Below, in pieces: positions 32,436 to 41,723 of a stretch of 47,556 nt of DNA. The stretch's first letter is position 1. Every line of letters starts with the position of its first letter. The position numbers were made by a program, and so were the translations under genes. Origin of the DNA: an uncultured Eubacterium sp. (GTDB taxonomy: Bacteria; Bacillota; Clostridia; Lachnospirales; Lachnospiraceae); the NCBI GenBank assembly GCA_910583555.1, contig CAJTXO010000012.1:1-47556 (forward strand). Direction: 5' to 3'. Under the pieces are notes generated by a model that saw only the letters and a list, made by a program, of their open reading frames with translations, had not been told where the DNA came from and ran no database searches.

Positions 32436-33335
32436 ATGAAAAAGAGCAATCGATTACTGGCAGTCATGCTTTCACTAGTACTCGGACTGACTCCTGTTAT
32501 GACGGCGAAGGCGGATTCGGTGGAAGTGAAGCCGTATCTCTCGCTGGGAGCAGATCTGACGAAAGAACAGAAAAAAACAGTCTTATCCCTGCTGGATGTG
32601 GAGGAAAACGAACTTTCCGACTATGAAGTGATTGAAATTACAAACGGAGATGAGCACGAGTATCTCGACGAATACCTTTCTGCCTCGGTCATCGGCACGA
32701 AGGCGCTGTCTTCCGTGCGGATCGAGAAAGTGGGCGACGCGAAGGGGATCTCGGTGGAAACGAAAAACATCTCGTATTGTACGAGCGGTATGTATACGAA
32801 TGCGCTGACGACGGCCGGCATCTCGGATGCGGAAGTCGTTGTTGCCGGGCCGTTTGAGATTTCAGGAACGGCGGCGCTCGTCGGGGCGATGAAGGCGTAC
32901 GAAACGATGACTGGCGAAAAAGTCAGTGATGAAAGCGCGGACGCGGCGACAAACGAGCTTGTCGTCACGAGTGACCTCGCGGCCGAGATCGGAAGTGATA
33001 AGGCCGAACAGCTTATGGCGCTCGCCAAAGAGCGTATTGCGGAGGCGGGTGTCGATTCGGCCGAGGAGATCCATGAAGTGATCGAAAAGGCCGCAGATGA
33101 ACTGGACGTGACGCTTACGGATGAGCAGCGGAAAGCGATGACAGATGTTTTTGACAAGATAAGCGGTTTGAACCTGGATGTGGATAAATTGAAGCAGCAG
33201 GCAGAAGATGTTTACGAGAAGTTAAAACAACTCGGCCTGGACGCGGATAAGGCGAGCGGGATCCTTTCCAGGATCGTGCAGTTTTTCGAGGACGTGGCAG
33301 ATTCGATCGTATCTTTCTTTAAAAATCTTTTCTAA
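32436..33335 (+). CDS. Secreted DUF1002 (YpuA-like) protein
   Basis: The 299-residue protein has a signal peptide (LLAVMLSLVLGLTPVMTAKA). A DUF1002 body follows: ADLTKEQKKTVLSLLDV, YLSASVIGTKALSSVRIE, YCTSGMYTNALTTAGISDAEVVVAGPFEISGTAALVGAMKAYE, and a long helical tail ending in an amphipathic FFEDVADSIVSFFKNLF. This family is frequent in spore-forming Firmicutes; its function is unknown. The ATG at 32424 is in frame, but the bases ATGAGGTGG contain the ribosome binding site, so 32436 is the likely start. It lies 21 bases before the teichoic-acid cluster and may be co-transcribed. Confidence 0.85.
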   Translation: MKKSNRLLAVMLSLVLGLTPVMTAKADSVEVKPYLSLGADLTKEQKKTVLSLLDVEENELSDYEVIEITNGDEHEYLDEYLSASVIGTKALSSVRIEKVGDAKGISVETKNISYCTSGMYTNALTTAGISDAEVVVAGPFEISGTAALVGAMKAYETMTGEKVSDESADAATNELVVTSDLAAEIGSDKAEQLMALAKERIAEAGVDSAEEIHEVIEKAADELDVTLTDEQRKAMTDVFDKISGLNLDVDKLKQQAEDVYEKLKQLGLDADKASGILSRIVQFFEDVADSIVSFFKNLF

Positions 33336-33356
33336 AATATACGGGAGGAATGATCT

Positions 33357-35528
33357 GTGAGGATAAGTGTCATTATCGCCTATCACGGGGAAACAAAGTA
33401 CATTATGGACTGTTTTGCCAGTCTGGCGGAACAGACGTATCGTGACTTTGAAGTGATCGTGGTCTGCGATGGATGTGAGGAACCGGATGTAAGCCCATTT
33501 CCGGAGCTTACGGTCCGATTTGTAAAGCAGGAGGCATCAGGCAGTGTTGCCATCATGCGTAATTTGGGAATTGAGAAAGCCGAAGGGGAATATTTGTATT
33601 TTTTGGATGCCGACGACTATATTGATACGAATATGTTCGAACAGATGACACAGGCAGCCGTGCCGGACGGTGTTGTTTACGCGACGATCCGGCACACATG
33701 GTACAGCCGGAAAGTGCATTATGACAACGGAGAGGAGCTGAACCGCCAGAACGGAACGGCGAAGAAGGACCGGTTCCGCGGTGACTGCCAGAACCCATAT
33801 GAGTTTTTGATCATGCGCGCGAACGGGCTGCAGAACGTGACGATACTGGGAATGCTGATCGCACGCTCGATCGTGGACGAAAATAACCTGCGTTTTGATG
33901 AGGATTTCCTCTATTTTTCGGACGCCCCGTTTTTATTGCAGGTACTTGCCGCGGCGAAAACTGCTGTTTTCTGTGAGGAGAGCGTTTATATCAAGCGAAA
34001 GCACAATGATCCGGTCAATCTTCCGGCTCTCGTCCAGGTGAAAGATGAGGAGAAAAAAATCTTCGAGGGAATGCGGATGTATTCCCAATATAAACACGTT
34101 GTACCAAAAGATGAGAACGAGGTGTATTTTGATTACAAATTTGCCCGTTTTCTCGTGACAAGGATTTCCTGGTTTATCTTAAAAGCAAAGCCGGGGAAGA
34201 GAAAGGAAGTGTGCGCCTGTCTGAAAGAGGCGCTCGGAAAGATGGGCGACGGTGTGAATGAACGGCTGGGACGCTATCCCAGGCAGCTCGTGAAGTACGG
34301 GAAGCGGGGAAGAGTCGATAAGATCGCGAAAAAAGCGAGGTCTAACGCGCGCAAAGAGAAGGTGCGCACGGTAATCCACAGCCGGTCGAGAATGAAACGC
34401 TATATCTATCGAAAAGTACTTTGCAAAATGAAAATGATTCCTGATCTCATCGTTTTCGAAAGTTTTTTCGGGAAAAATTATTCGGACAGCCCGAAATATA
34501 TTTATGAGTATCTGAATCAGACGTATCCGGGAACGTATAAAAGTGTGTGGATCCATACAGGTAAGAAATTCGACCTGCCGTATAAGGCCAAACAGGTCAG
34601 ACGTTTCAGTTTCCGCTATTTTTATTATATGGCGCGCAGTAAGTATTTTGTATTTAACGGCAGGCAGCCGCGCTATTTTGTGAAGCGGAAGGGCAGTGTG
34701 TTTTTGGAGACCTGGCACGGGACGCCATTGAAAAAACTGGTGTTTGACATGGATGATGTAACGTCGGCTACGCCTCTTTACAAGGAAGAAGTCTACAAGC
34801 AGACGCGGGCCTGGGATTACCTCGTGGCGCCCAACCGCTTTTCGGCGGATATTTTCGGCCATGCATTCATGTATGACGGGAATATGCTGGAAACGGGGTA
34901 TCCGCGAAATGATATTTTGTACCGGGACGATAAAGAGAAGCTGATCGGGGAGATCAAGGATGAACTGGGGATACCGCAGGATAAAAAGGTAATCCTCTAC
35001 GCGCCGACGTGGCGCGATGATGAGTACTATGGCCATGCGAAGTATAAGTTTTCCCTTATGCTGGAACTAGACCGGATGCGGGATGAACTGGAAGACGAGT
35101 ATGTCGTGATACTCCGGACACATTATTTTATCGCGGATGCGCTTGATCTGTCGGAGTACGGGGGATTCGCGTATAACATGAGCAAATATGACGATATTGC
35201 GAGGCTGTACCTCATATCGGATATACTCATTACCGATTATTCATCCGTATTTTTCGATTTTGCGAACCTCAGGAGACCGATGCTGTTCTTTACGTATGAT
35301 CTCGAGAAATACCGCGGTGTACTGAGGGGATTTTACATGGATGTGGAAGAAGAGCTTCCGGGGCCGATGCTGTTTGATACGGAGCAAGTCATTGATGCGA
35401 TTCATCATATCGGGGATATTCAGAAGGAATATGCACATAAATATAATAAGTTTTATGATAAATACTGTGCGTGGGAGGATGGGCATGCGTCAGAAAAAGT
35501 CGTGAACGCTGTATTTCGCGGCGAATAA
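33357..35528 (+). CDS. GT2 glycosyltransferase fused to CDP-glycerol glycerophosphotransferase, copy 1
   Basis: The 723-residue protein starts with GTG (33357, GGGAGGA upstream). Residues 1-230 are a GT-A/GT2 domain with YLYFLDADDYI holding the DxD-type metal site. After a basic linker, residues about 365-720 are a TagB/TagF-type glycerophosphotransferase with ETWHGTPLKKL, GYPRNDIL, ILYAPTWRDDEYYG, ILRTHYFIAD and ITDYSSVFFDFA. Such enzymes add glycerol-phosphate (or similar CDP-linked polyol) units to cell-surface polymers, and the GT2 half adds a sugar. A single protein could therefore alternate sugar and phospho-polyol. No membrane segment is obvious; membrane contact would be by amphipathic or basic regions. 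It is the first of four tandem relatives. Confidence 0.88.
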   Translation: MRISVIIAYHGETKYIMDCFASLAEQTYRDFEVIVVCDGCEEPDVSPFPELTVRFVKQEASGSVAIMRNLGIEKAEGEYLYFLDADDYIDTNMFEQMTQAAVPDGVVYATIRHTWYSRKVHYDNGEELNRQNGTAKKDRFRGDCQNPYEFLIMRANGLQNVTILGMLIARSIVDENNLRFDEDFLYFSDAPFLLQVLAAAKTAVFCEESVYIKRKHNDPVNLPALVQVKDEEKKIFEGMRMYSQYKHVVPKDENEVYFDYKFARFLVTRISWFILKAKPGKRKEVCACLKEALGKMGDGVNERLGRYPRQLVKYGKRGRVDKIAKKARSNARKEKVRTVIHSRSRMKRYIYRKVLCKMKMIPDLIVFESFFGKNYSDSPKYIYEYLNQTYPGTYKSVWIHTGKKFDLPYKAKQVRRFSFRYFYYMARSKYFVFNGRQPRYFVKRKGSVFLETWHGTPLKKLVFDMDDVTSATPLYKEEVYKQTRAWDYLVAPNRFSADIFGHAFMYDGNMLETGYPRNDILYRDDKEKLIGEIKDELGIPQDKKVILYAPTWRDDEYYGHAKYKFSLMLELDRMRDELEDEYVVILRTHYFIADALDLSEYGGFAYNMSKYDDIARLYLISDILITDYSSVFFDFANLRRPMLFFTYDLEKYRGVLRGFYMDVEEELPGPMLFDTEQVIDAIHHIGDIQKEYAHKYNKFYDKYCAWEDGHASEKVVNAVFRGE

Positions 35529-35549
35529 AGATTCAAACAGGAGAAGAGA

Positions 35550-37868
35550 ATGACGAAAGTAAGCGTGATCATCCCTTATTTTAACGGACCGTCCTATCTG
35601 GAGGAATGTATTCAGAGTATCGAAAACCAAAACCGTTCCGATCTGGAAGTGCTGCTGGTCGATGACAGGGGCGGCGATGCCGTGCCGGTATCGGTTTTGG
35701 AAAAGGAGTTTGTCCGTCATATTGTACTTGAACGGGAACGGGATCCGGAAAGGACCCCGTTTGACGTCGTGGAGGGGAGTTCAAATGAAAAAAGTTTAAA
35801 TGGAACAGGTTCAAATGAGAAAAGCCCGTTTGGCGTGGCGGCGGCGAGGAACGCGGGCGTGCGGCACGCGAGAGGAGAATATCTATATTTTCTCGACGCC
35901 GATGACTATTTGTGGGAGGACGCTCTTAACAGGCTTGTGGGACTGGCGGACGAAAAGAGAGCCGATGTCGTCACGGGAAACCGCTGTTTTTCCTGGTTTC
36001 GTCCCGTCAGCTTCACCGTTGACGGCGCGCAGGCCGACACTGAAGTGAAAGGAATCGCCCCGCTCCGGGACGAGGCGCTGCTATCGGTTTTGGCAGATCG
36101 TTTTACCGTACAGCATCTGCTCGTGCGAACGGCTTATTTCAACAGACTTGATCTGGAATTTGATGAGCAGAACATGTTTTATTCGGATGTATTTGTGGCG
36201 GTGGGCATACTTCTGTTTGCCGGATCGGTCTGGGCCGACGGCAGCAGCCGTTACGTGTGCCGTCTTCACAATGATCCGATCCATCTGCCCTCACTCAGCC
36301 AGAAAAAGGCGGAGCGCAGGCCGCGTGACTTTATCGAGAGTTATGAGACGGCGTACCGCATATGGCAGGGAGAGGTCGGTGAGGGAAAAATATGTGGCGG
36401 ACTGGATATGAAATATACGGGGCATCTGAAATTTGTGCTGGATATGAAGTATGCGTTTGATCTGCTCCTGGCCCAGTTTGCAGTACAACATTTTCCGGGC
36501 AGTTTGAATGGGGAAGTGGCCCGTCAGTTCACGAAGGCGCTGCGCCAGATACCAAAGGAGGAATGGAAACGGATCAAAAAGGAGTTTGGTTTTCTCCAAA
36601 CGCAGCAGATAAACTGTTTTAAAAAGGGGAATTACAGGGCGGCAAAGCTGTTCGCTAAACTGGCGTTTGTCTGGAAAAAGAAAAAGGGACTGTTCGGGAC
36701 CGCGGTCCAGCGCCGGCGGATCATCGATGCGCTCATTTTCCAAAAAATGAAACTGCTCCCCAATACGGTATTATTTGAGAGTTTTCTGGGAAAGAGCTAT
36801 TCGGACAGTCCCAAATATATTTTTGAGTATCTGAATGAGAACTATCCCGGCAAATATCAATGTGTTTGGGTGTATGCGGACCAGAAACGGGACATCTCGT
36901 TTCCGGCAAAGCAGGTGAAGCGACTGGGACTCCGTTATTTTTACTATATGGCGAGGAGCGGGTATCTCGTGTTTAACGGGCGGCAGCCGACGTTTTATAA
37001 AAAAAGGAAAGGCAGCGTATTTTTGGAGACATGGCACGGAACACCGCTGAAAAAACTGGTATTTGATATGGATGACGTGACTTCGGCTTCTCCGCTTTAC
37101 AAGGAGGACGTCTACTACCAGACGCGCGCGTGGGATCATCTCGTGGCGCCCAATGAGTTTTCGGAAAACATTTTCCGCCGCGCCTTTTCCTATGAGGGAA
37201 ACATATTGAAAACGGGGTATCCGAGAAATGATATCCTCTATCATCCGGACAAAGAGGCGCTGGCGATGCAGATCAAAAAGGAACTGCGTCTGCCGGAGGA
37301 TAAAAAGGTCATCCTGTACGCACCTACCTGGCGGGATGATGAGTATTACGGGCCGGGCATGTACAAATTTTCCCTCAAACTGGATCTTTGCCGTATGAGG
37401 GAGGAACTGGGAAACGAGTATGTCGTCATCCTGAGGACGCATTATTTCATCGCGGACGCGCTGGATCTTTCCGGATTCGAGGGGTTCGCCTATAATGTGA
37501 GCAAATACGATGATGTGGCGAGGCTTTATCTCGTCTCGGATGTGCTGATCACTGATTATTCATCCGTATTTTTTGATTACGCCAATCTCCGGCGGCCGAT
37601 GTTGTTTTTCACATATGATCTGGAGAAATACCGCGGTATTCTGCGAGGATTTTATATCGATGTGGAACAGGAACTGCCGGGGCCGATGTTGTTCTGTACG
37701 GAAGAAATCATTGACGCGATTCATAATTTGCAAACGATTCAGAAAGACTATGAAAAAAGATACAAAAAGTTTTGTGACAAATACTGCGCATGGGAAGACG
37801 GTCAGGCGGCCAGGCGGGTCGTGGAAGCGGTGTTCCAGCCAGATTATAAGGAAATGGAGAAGCATTAA
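35550..37868 (+). CDS. GT2 glycosyltransferase fused to CDP-glycerol glycerophosphotransferase, copy 2
   Basis: The 772-residue paralogue of copy 1 starts at ATG 35550 with AGGAGAAGAG upstream. The GT2 half carries YLYFLDADDYLW, and the C-terminal half has the same glycerophosphotransferase motifs almost residue for residue (ETWHGTPLKKLVFDMDDVTSA, ILYAPTWRDDEYYG). Compared with copy 1, the GT2 domain has an insert of about 35 residues before the AAARNAGVRHARG motif. It contains a repeated SNEKS unit, apparently a small internal duplication. The GT2 half is more divergent than the transferase half, which suggests different sugar specificity with the same polyol donor. Copy 3 starts at the next base after the stop codon. 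Confidence 0.88.
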   Translation: MTKVSVIIPYFNGPSYLEECIQSIENQNRSDLEVLLVDDRGGDAVPVSVLEKEFVRHIVLERERDPERTPFDVVEGSSNEKSLNGTGSNEKSPFGVAAARNAGVRHARGEYLYFLDADDYLWEDALNRLVGLADEKRADVVTGNRCFSWFRPVSFTVDGAQADTEVKGIAPLRDEALLSVLADRFTVQHLLVRTAYFNRLDLEFDEQNMFYSDVFVAVGILLFAGSVWADGSSRYVCRLHNDPIHLPSLSQKKAERRPRDFIESYETAYRIWQGEVGEGKICGGLDMKYTGHLKFVLDMKYAFDLLLAQFAVQHFPGSLNGEVARQFTKALRQIPKEEWKRIKKEFGFLQTQQINCFKKGNYRAAKLFAKLAFVWKKKKGLFGTAVQRRRIIDALIFQKMKLLPNTVLFESFLGKSYSDSPKYIFEYLNENYPGKYQCVWVYADQKRDISFPAKQVKRLGLRYFYYMARSGYLVFNGRQPTFYKKRKGSVFLETWHGTPLKKLVFDMDDVTSASPLYKEDVYYQTRAWDHLVAPNEFSENIFRRAFSYEGNILKTGYPRNDILYHPDKEALAMQIKKELRLPEDKKVILYAPTWRDDEYYGPGMYKFSLKLDLCRMREELGNEYVVILRTHYFIADALDLSGFEGFAYNVSKYDDVARLYLVSDVLITDYSSVFFDYANLRRPMLFFTYDLEKYRGILRGFYIDVEQELPGPMLFCTEEIIDAIHNLQTIQKDYEKRYKKFCDKYCAWEDGQAARRVVEAVFQPDYKEMEKH

Positions 37869-40181
37869 ATGAAGGTAAGTGTGATCGTTCCTTATTTTAA
37901 AGGAGCGTCTTATTTGGAGGAATGTGTCGGGAGTATCGTAGAACAGGGGCTTCGGGAAGTTGAGATTTTGATCGTGGATGACAGGGACGGGCACGACGTG
38001 CCGGAATCTGTGCTGGCGGTCGAACAGGTGAAGCATATCAGACTGGAGCAAGAACGGGATGCCGATGATTTTTTCGAACAGAGGCGCCGGTTTCTGGCGG
38101 AACGCGGGCTGGAGGAAGAACCAGGCTCAGGGGAAGAGGGTCATCCGTTCGGCGTCGCTGCAGCGCGAAATGCCGGAGTGCGCCACGCAGCCGGAGAGTA
38201 TCTTTATTTTATTGATGCCGATGACTATTTATGGGAGGACGCGCTTGCAAAACTGGTGAAACTGGCTGATGAGAAAAAGGCAAAAGTGGTGACGGGAGGG
38301 CGTTACAGTTCCTGGTTCCGTCCGCGCTCTTTTTCATTTGAAAAGGCAGCCGCCGACTATGAAATGCAGGGAGTCCTGCCGCTTCAGGGGCAGGCGCTCA
38401 CAGATGTGTTAGAACGCCGCTTTACGATGCAGCATCTGCTGATCCGCAAGGACTATTATGACAGTCTTGATTTATCGTTTCCCGAGTACCAGACGTTATA
38501 TACCGATGTTCCGGTTGTGGCGGCTGTATTTGCGGGAGCAGGAGGGCAGATCTGGGCGGATGGCAGCAGTATTTACGTATGGCGGCGGCACAATGATCCG
38601 ATTCATCTGCCTGCGCTCTGCCAGATGAAGAGAACATGCCGGATCCCGGACTTTATCGAGAGTTATGAAGCGGCTCATGGCGAGTTGTCGCATGCTGGCG
38701 GCTTTTCGGAGACTGACAAAGGCGGCGGAGAGTGTTCGCAGGCGGCTGCGCTGCAGTCATCCGGGCCGGTTGCCCATGCGCTGGATGAGTGGATGTGCCG
38801 TTTTATGCTGGCCAGGTTTCCCAGTGGATTGAGTGCAAAGATGGCGAACCGCTTTATGAAGCATATGCAGCGAATGGAGAAAGTGCAGCAAAAGCAGGTA
38901 AAAAACGGACGCTCCCTCCTGCAGAGAATGGAGATGTCGTGGCTATTCAGGGGAAAATACGCGATGGCCAAAGGGACGGCGGGAATAAAAAAAATCCTGT
39001 CAAAGATCAAGGGGATCATGGGAAAACCGATCAAGTTATGGGTTATGTTGGAAAAGCTGTTCTTCCGCAAACTTCCGATGCGGGAGGACTGGGTATTTGT
39101 GGAAAGCTTTTGGGGAAAGAGCTATTCCGACAGCCCCAAATACCTGTACGAAAAACTGTGTGACATGTACGGCGACAAATACCGGTATATATGGTGCCTG
39201 AAAAAACGTCAGCGCGGCATGAAAGGACACGCGACCGTATGCCGGCGCCAGTCGCTTCGGTATGTATATTATCTCACGCGGGCCAAATATTTTATCTGCA
39301 ATACGCGGCAGCCGATCTGGTATAAGAAGCGGGAAGGCGCGGTATTCCTCCAGACGTGGCACGGGACGCCGCTGAAAAAACTGGCTTTTGATCTCGATGA
39401 CATCCACGCGGCGAGTCAGGATCATAAGAGCAAATTTTTTACCCAAAGCCGGGACTGGGATTATCTTCTTTCGGCAAACCGATTCTCGACGGACGTGTTT
39501 GAACGCGCGTTTTGTTTCCCGCGGGAGAAGATACTGGAGACGGGGTATCCGAGAAATGACATTCTATATGGCGAGCGCGCGGGAGAGATCGCAGCGGATG
39601 TGCGCGCGGAATTTGGCATTCCGGAAGGCCGCAAAGTGATACTGTACGCGCCGACGTTCCGCGACGACCAGTTTTTTGGAAAGGGAGAGTACAAGTTCAG
39701 TCTTGAGATAGATATGCAGCGGATGCGCGCGGAATTTGGGCGGGAATATGTGATCTTACTGCGGACACATTATCATATCGCCAACGCGGTCGATCTCACG
39801 GGACTGGAGGATTTTGTTTATCAGGCAAGCGGTTACAATGACGTGTCCAGATTATACCTGGCCTCCGATATTTGTATCACGGATTATTCCTCGGTATTTT
39901 TCGATTTCGCGAACCTCAAACGGCCGCTTCTGTTTTTTGTGTATGACTATGAGAATTACCTCAATGAACTTCGCGGCATGTACATTGATATGGAACGGGA
40001 ACTGCCGGGACCGCTCGTCCACACCAATGATGAACTTGTGGACGCGCTCCACCATATCGACCAGATTTCCGAACAGTATAAGGAGCGTTATGAGAAGTTT
40101 TATGAAAAGTTTTGCCAGATAGATGACGGCGGGGCGTCGGAGCGGGCGATCCGTGCTGTATTCGGAAAGGAGTCAGAATGA
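37869..40181 (+). CDS. GT2 glycosyltransferase fused to CDP-glycerol glycerophosphotransferase, copy 3
   Basis: This 770-residue copy starts directly after copy 2's stop and overlaps the next gene by 4 bases. GT2 motifs: VSVIVPYFKGASYLEECV, YLYFIDADDYLW. The transferase half has QTWHGTPLKKLAFDLDD, GYPRNDIL, ILYAPTFRDDQFFG, LLRTHYHIANAVDL and ITDYSSVFFDFANLKRP. The N-terminal insert differs in sequence from that in copy 2 (FFEQRRRFLAERGLEEE), and the middle linker is Lys-rich and longer. It is more distant from copies 1 and 2 than they are from each other in the transferase half, so it probably handles a different acceptor. Confidence 0.88.
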   Translation: MKVSVIVPYFKGASYLEECVGSIVEQGLREVEILIVDDRDGHDVPESVLAVEQVKHIRLEQERDADDFFEQRRRFLAERGLEEEPGSGEEGHPFGVAAARNAGVRHAAGEYLYFIDADDYLWEDALAKLVKLADEKKAKVVTGGRYSSWFRPRSFSFEKAAADYEMQGVLPLQGQALTDVLERRFTMQHLLIRKDYYDSLDLSFPEYQTLYTDVPVVAAVFAGAGGQIWADGSSIYVWRRHNDPIHLPALCQMKRTCRIPDFIESYEAAHGELSHAGGFSETDKGGGECSQAAALQSSGPVAHALDEWMCRFMLARFPSGLSAKMANRFMKHMQRMEKVQQKQVKNGRSLLQRMEMSWLFRGKYAMAKGTAGIKKILSKIKGIMGKPIKLWVMLEKLFFRKLPMREDWVFVESFWGKSYSDSPKYLYEKLCDMYGDKYRYIWCLKKRQRGMKGHATVCRRQSLRYVYYLTRAKYFICNTRQPIWYKKREGAVFLQTWHGTPLKKLAFDLDDIHAASQDHKSKFFTQSRDWDYLLSANRFSTDVFERAFCFPREKILETGYPRNDILYGERAGEIAADVRAEFGIPEGRKVILYAPTFRDDQFFGKGEYKFSLEIDMQRMRAEFGREYVILLRTHYHIANAVDLTGLEDFVYQASGYNDVSRLYLASDICITDYSSVFFDFANLKRPLLFFVYDYENYLNELRGMYIDMERELPGPLVHTNDELVDALHHIDQISEQYKERYEKFYEKFCQIDDGGASERAIRAVFGKESE

Positions 40182-41362
40182 GGGCATGTATACGGTTTTT
40201 TGTAAAATGCTTTGTGATCGGTCTGTACCGTGCGATGTGTATTGTGCTGCCTGTAAATAAAAAACGGATCGTATTTGACTCCAGTCTAGGCAAGAGTTAT
40301 TCGGGAAATCCTAGGCATATTTTCGAATATATCGTGGAAAACGGGTATCAGGAGAAATGGGAGTGTACGTGGTTTTACGCGAAGACGCCGTATCCAATCC
40401 CCGGGGATGGCTACCAGTTCCGCTACGGAAGGATGCGCTACCTGTACTATATGGCGACGGCGAAGGTGTGGGTGTTTGACTGCCGCCAGCCGTCTTGGCT
40501 CATCAAGAGAAAGAACTGCCACTACATCCAGACGTGGCACGGGACGCCGCTGAAAAAACTGGTGCTCGATATGGAAGATGTGTTCATGAAAAATGAGTCG
40601 GACATTGAGACATACCAGAGCGGTTTTGTCAAAAACGTACAGATCTGGGATTATCTCATTTCGCAGAATCCGTTTTCTACTGTCACGTTCCGCCGCGCGT
40701 TCGACTACCACAAAGAGATGCTGGAGATCGGCTATCCGCGGAACGACATTTTGTTTGTAAAGAATAATGAGGAGGATATCCGTCTGCTCAAACGGCGTCT
40801 CGGACTGCCGCAGGATAAGAAGATCCTGCTCTACGCGCCGACGTTCCGCGATGATGAGTTCGCAGAGAAAGCCGGCTATAAGTTCAGTCTCAGGCTGTCA
40901 TTTGACCGTCTGCGGGAGGCGCTGCAGGACGACTATATATTGATCGTCAAATACCATTACCTGATCATGGATTACGTGGACTGGTTTCCGTATAAGGGAT
41001 TTATTTATCATTTTGACCAGAGTTTCGATATTGCCGAGCTATTTCTCGTGTCGGATATGCTGATCACGGATTATTCTTCGGTGATGTTTGATTACAGCAT
41101 CCTGCGTCGGCCGATGCTGTTTTACGCGTATGACCTGGAGAAATATAAAAATGATCTGCGCGGGTTTTATTTTGATTATGAGGCGGAAGTGCCGGGGCCG
41201 ATCTCGACCGATACCGAGGAATTGATCCGCGATATTTTGTCGTATGATGGCGACTCTTACACGGAGAAGTATGATAAGTTCTGCGAGAAGTATAATGCCT
41301 GGGATGACGGGAAGGCTTCGGCAAAGGTGGTGCATTTGATCGAGGGGTTGATGAACGGGTAA
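40178..41362 (+). CDS. CDP-glycerol glycerophosphotransferase (TagB/TagF-like), stand-alone
   Basis: The 394-residue protein lacks the GT2 half. It begins with a short hydrophobic segment (about 5-25, which could sit in the membrane) and has QTWHGTPLKKLVLDMED, GYPRNDILF, LLYAPTFRDDEF, KYHYLIMD and ITDYSSVMFDYSILRRP. Being single-domain, it is the likeliest primer enzyme (TagB-like), adding the first phospho-polyol unit, with the three fused proteins extending; this is inference. The ATG overlaps the previous stop (ATGA), so translation is coupled. It is the last gene of the cluster; no terminator is apparent before the 6S RNA promoter. Confidence 0.88.
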   Translation: MRACIRFFVKCFVIGLYRAMCIVLPVNKKRIVFDSSLGKSYSGNPRHIFEYIVENGYQEKWECTWFYAKTPYPIPGDGYQFRYGRMRYLYYMATAKVWVFDCRQPSWLIKRKNCHYIQTWHGTPLKKLVLDMEDVFMKNESDIETYQSGFVKNVQIWDYLISQNPFSTVTFRRAFDYHKEMLEIGYPRNDILFVKNNEEDIRLLKRRLGLPQDKKILLYAPTFRDDEFAEKAGYKFSLRLSFDRLREALQDDYILIVKYHYLIMDYVDWFPYKGFIYHFDQSFDIAELFLVSDMLITDYSSVMFDYSILRRPMLFYAYDLEKYKNDLRGFYFDYEAEVPGPISTDTEELIRDILSYDGDSYTEKYDKFCEKYNAWDDGKASAKVVHLIEGLMNG

Positions 41363-41401
41363 AAAACGACAAAAAATACCAAAATAATAAGCAATATATA
41401 C

Positions 41402-41430
41402 TTGATAAATTTGAACAGATTCGGTATACT
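41402..41430 (+). promoter_or_regulatory. 6S RNA promoter
   Basis: TTGATA (41402-41407), a 17-base spacer and TATACT (41425-41430), with the predicted start of transcription near 41437, just at the closing stem of the RNA. Confidence 0.75.
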
Positions 41431-41436
41431 AATGGT

Positions 41437-41655
41437 AAGCTTCCTGAAATGTTCGATACTCTTGAATTTTTGAACCTACAATACTTTAAACGGGATTCCT
41501 ATATTTGTGATCGGATGTCAGGCCGTCCCTGCTGAGTTTACCTCAGTACAATGTGTAACATTACAACGGAGGGCAGAAGACCACGTGCGGTTGCCCACCT
41601 AGCATGTGCTAGGAGTCAAAAATCAGGAACCGGCATTTTGGGGGTTTACAAAAGA
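41437..41655 (+). ncRNA. ssrS: 6S RNA
   Basis: The gap between the glycerophosphotransferase and nadE reads as a 6S RNA, which mimics an open promoter and binds sigma-A RNA polymerase. The 5' end, CCTGAAATG then TTCG, pairs with CATTTTGGGG near the 3' end (41634-41644), and flanking GTAA/TTTAC pairs extend the closing stem. Characteristic internal blocks are GAACC..AATACTTTAAACGGGATTCCT on the 5' side, and TTGCCCACCTAGC..GCTAGG followed by TCAAAAATCAGG on the 3' side. It has its own promoter and terminator. The ends are estimated to within about 10 bases. No convincing ORF lies here. Confidence 0.8.
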
Positions 41656-41663
41656 TTATATGG

Positions 41664-41690
41664 GGGCAGCGATAGGTTCGCTGCCCTTTT
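41664..41690 (+). terminator. Terminator of the 6S RNA
   Basis: GGGCAGCGA (41664-41672), loop TAGGT, TCGCTGCCC (41678-41686), then TTTT. It ends the RNA 34 bases before nadE. Confidence 0.85.
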
Positions 41691-41723
41691 CGTAATGATA
41701 AATTTGGAAATGGAGAGACGAAG

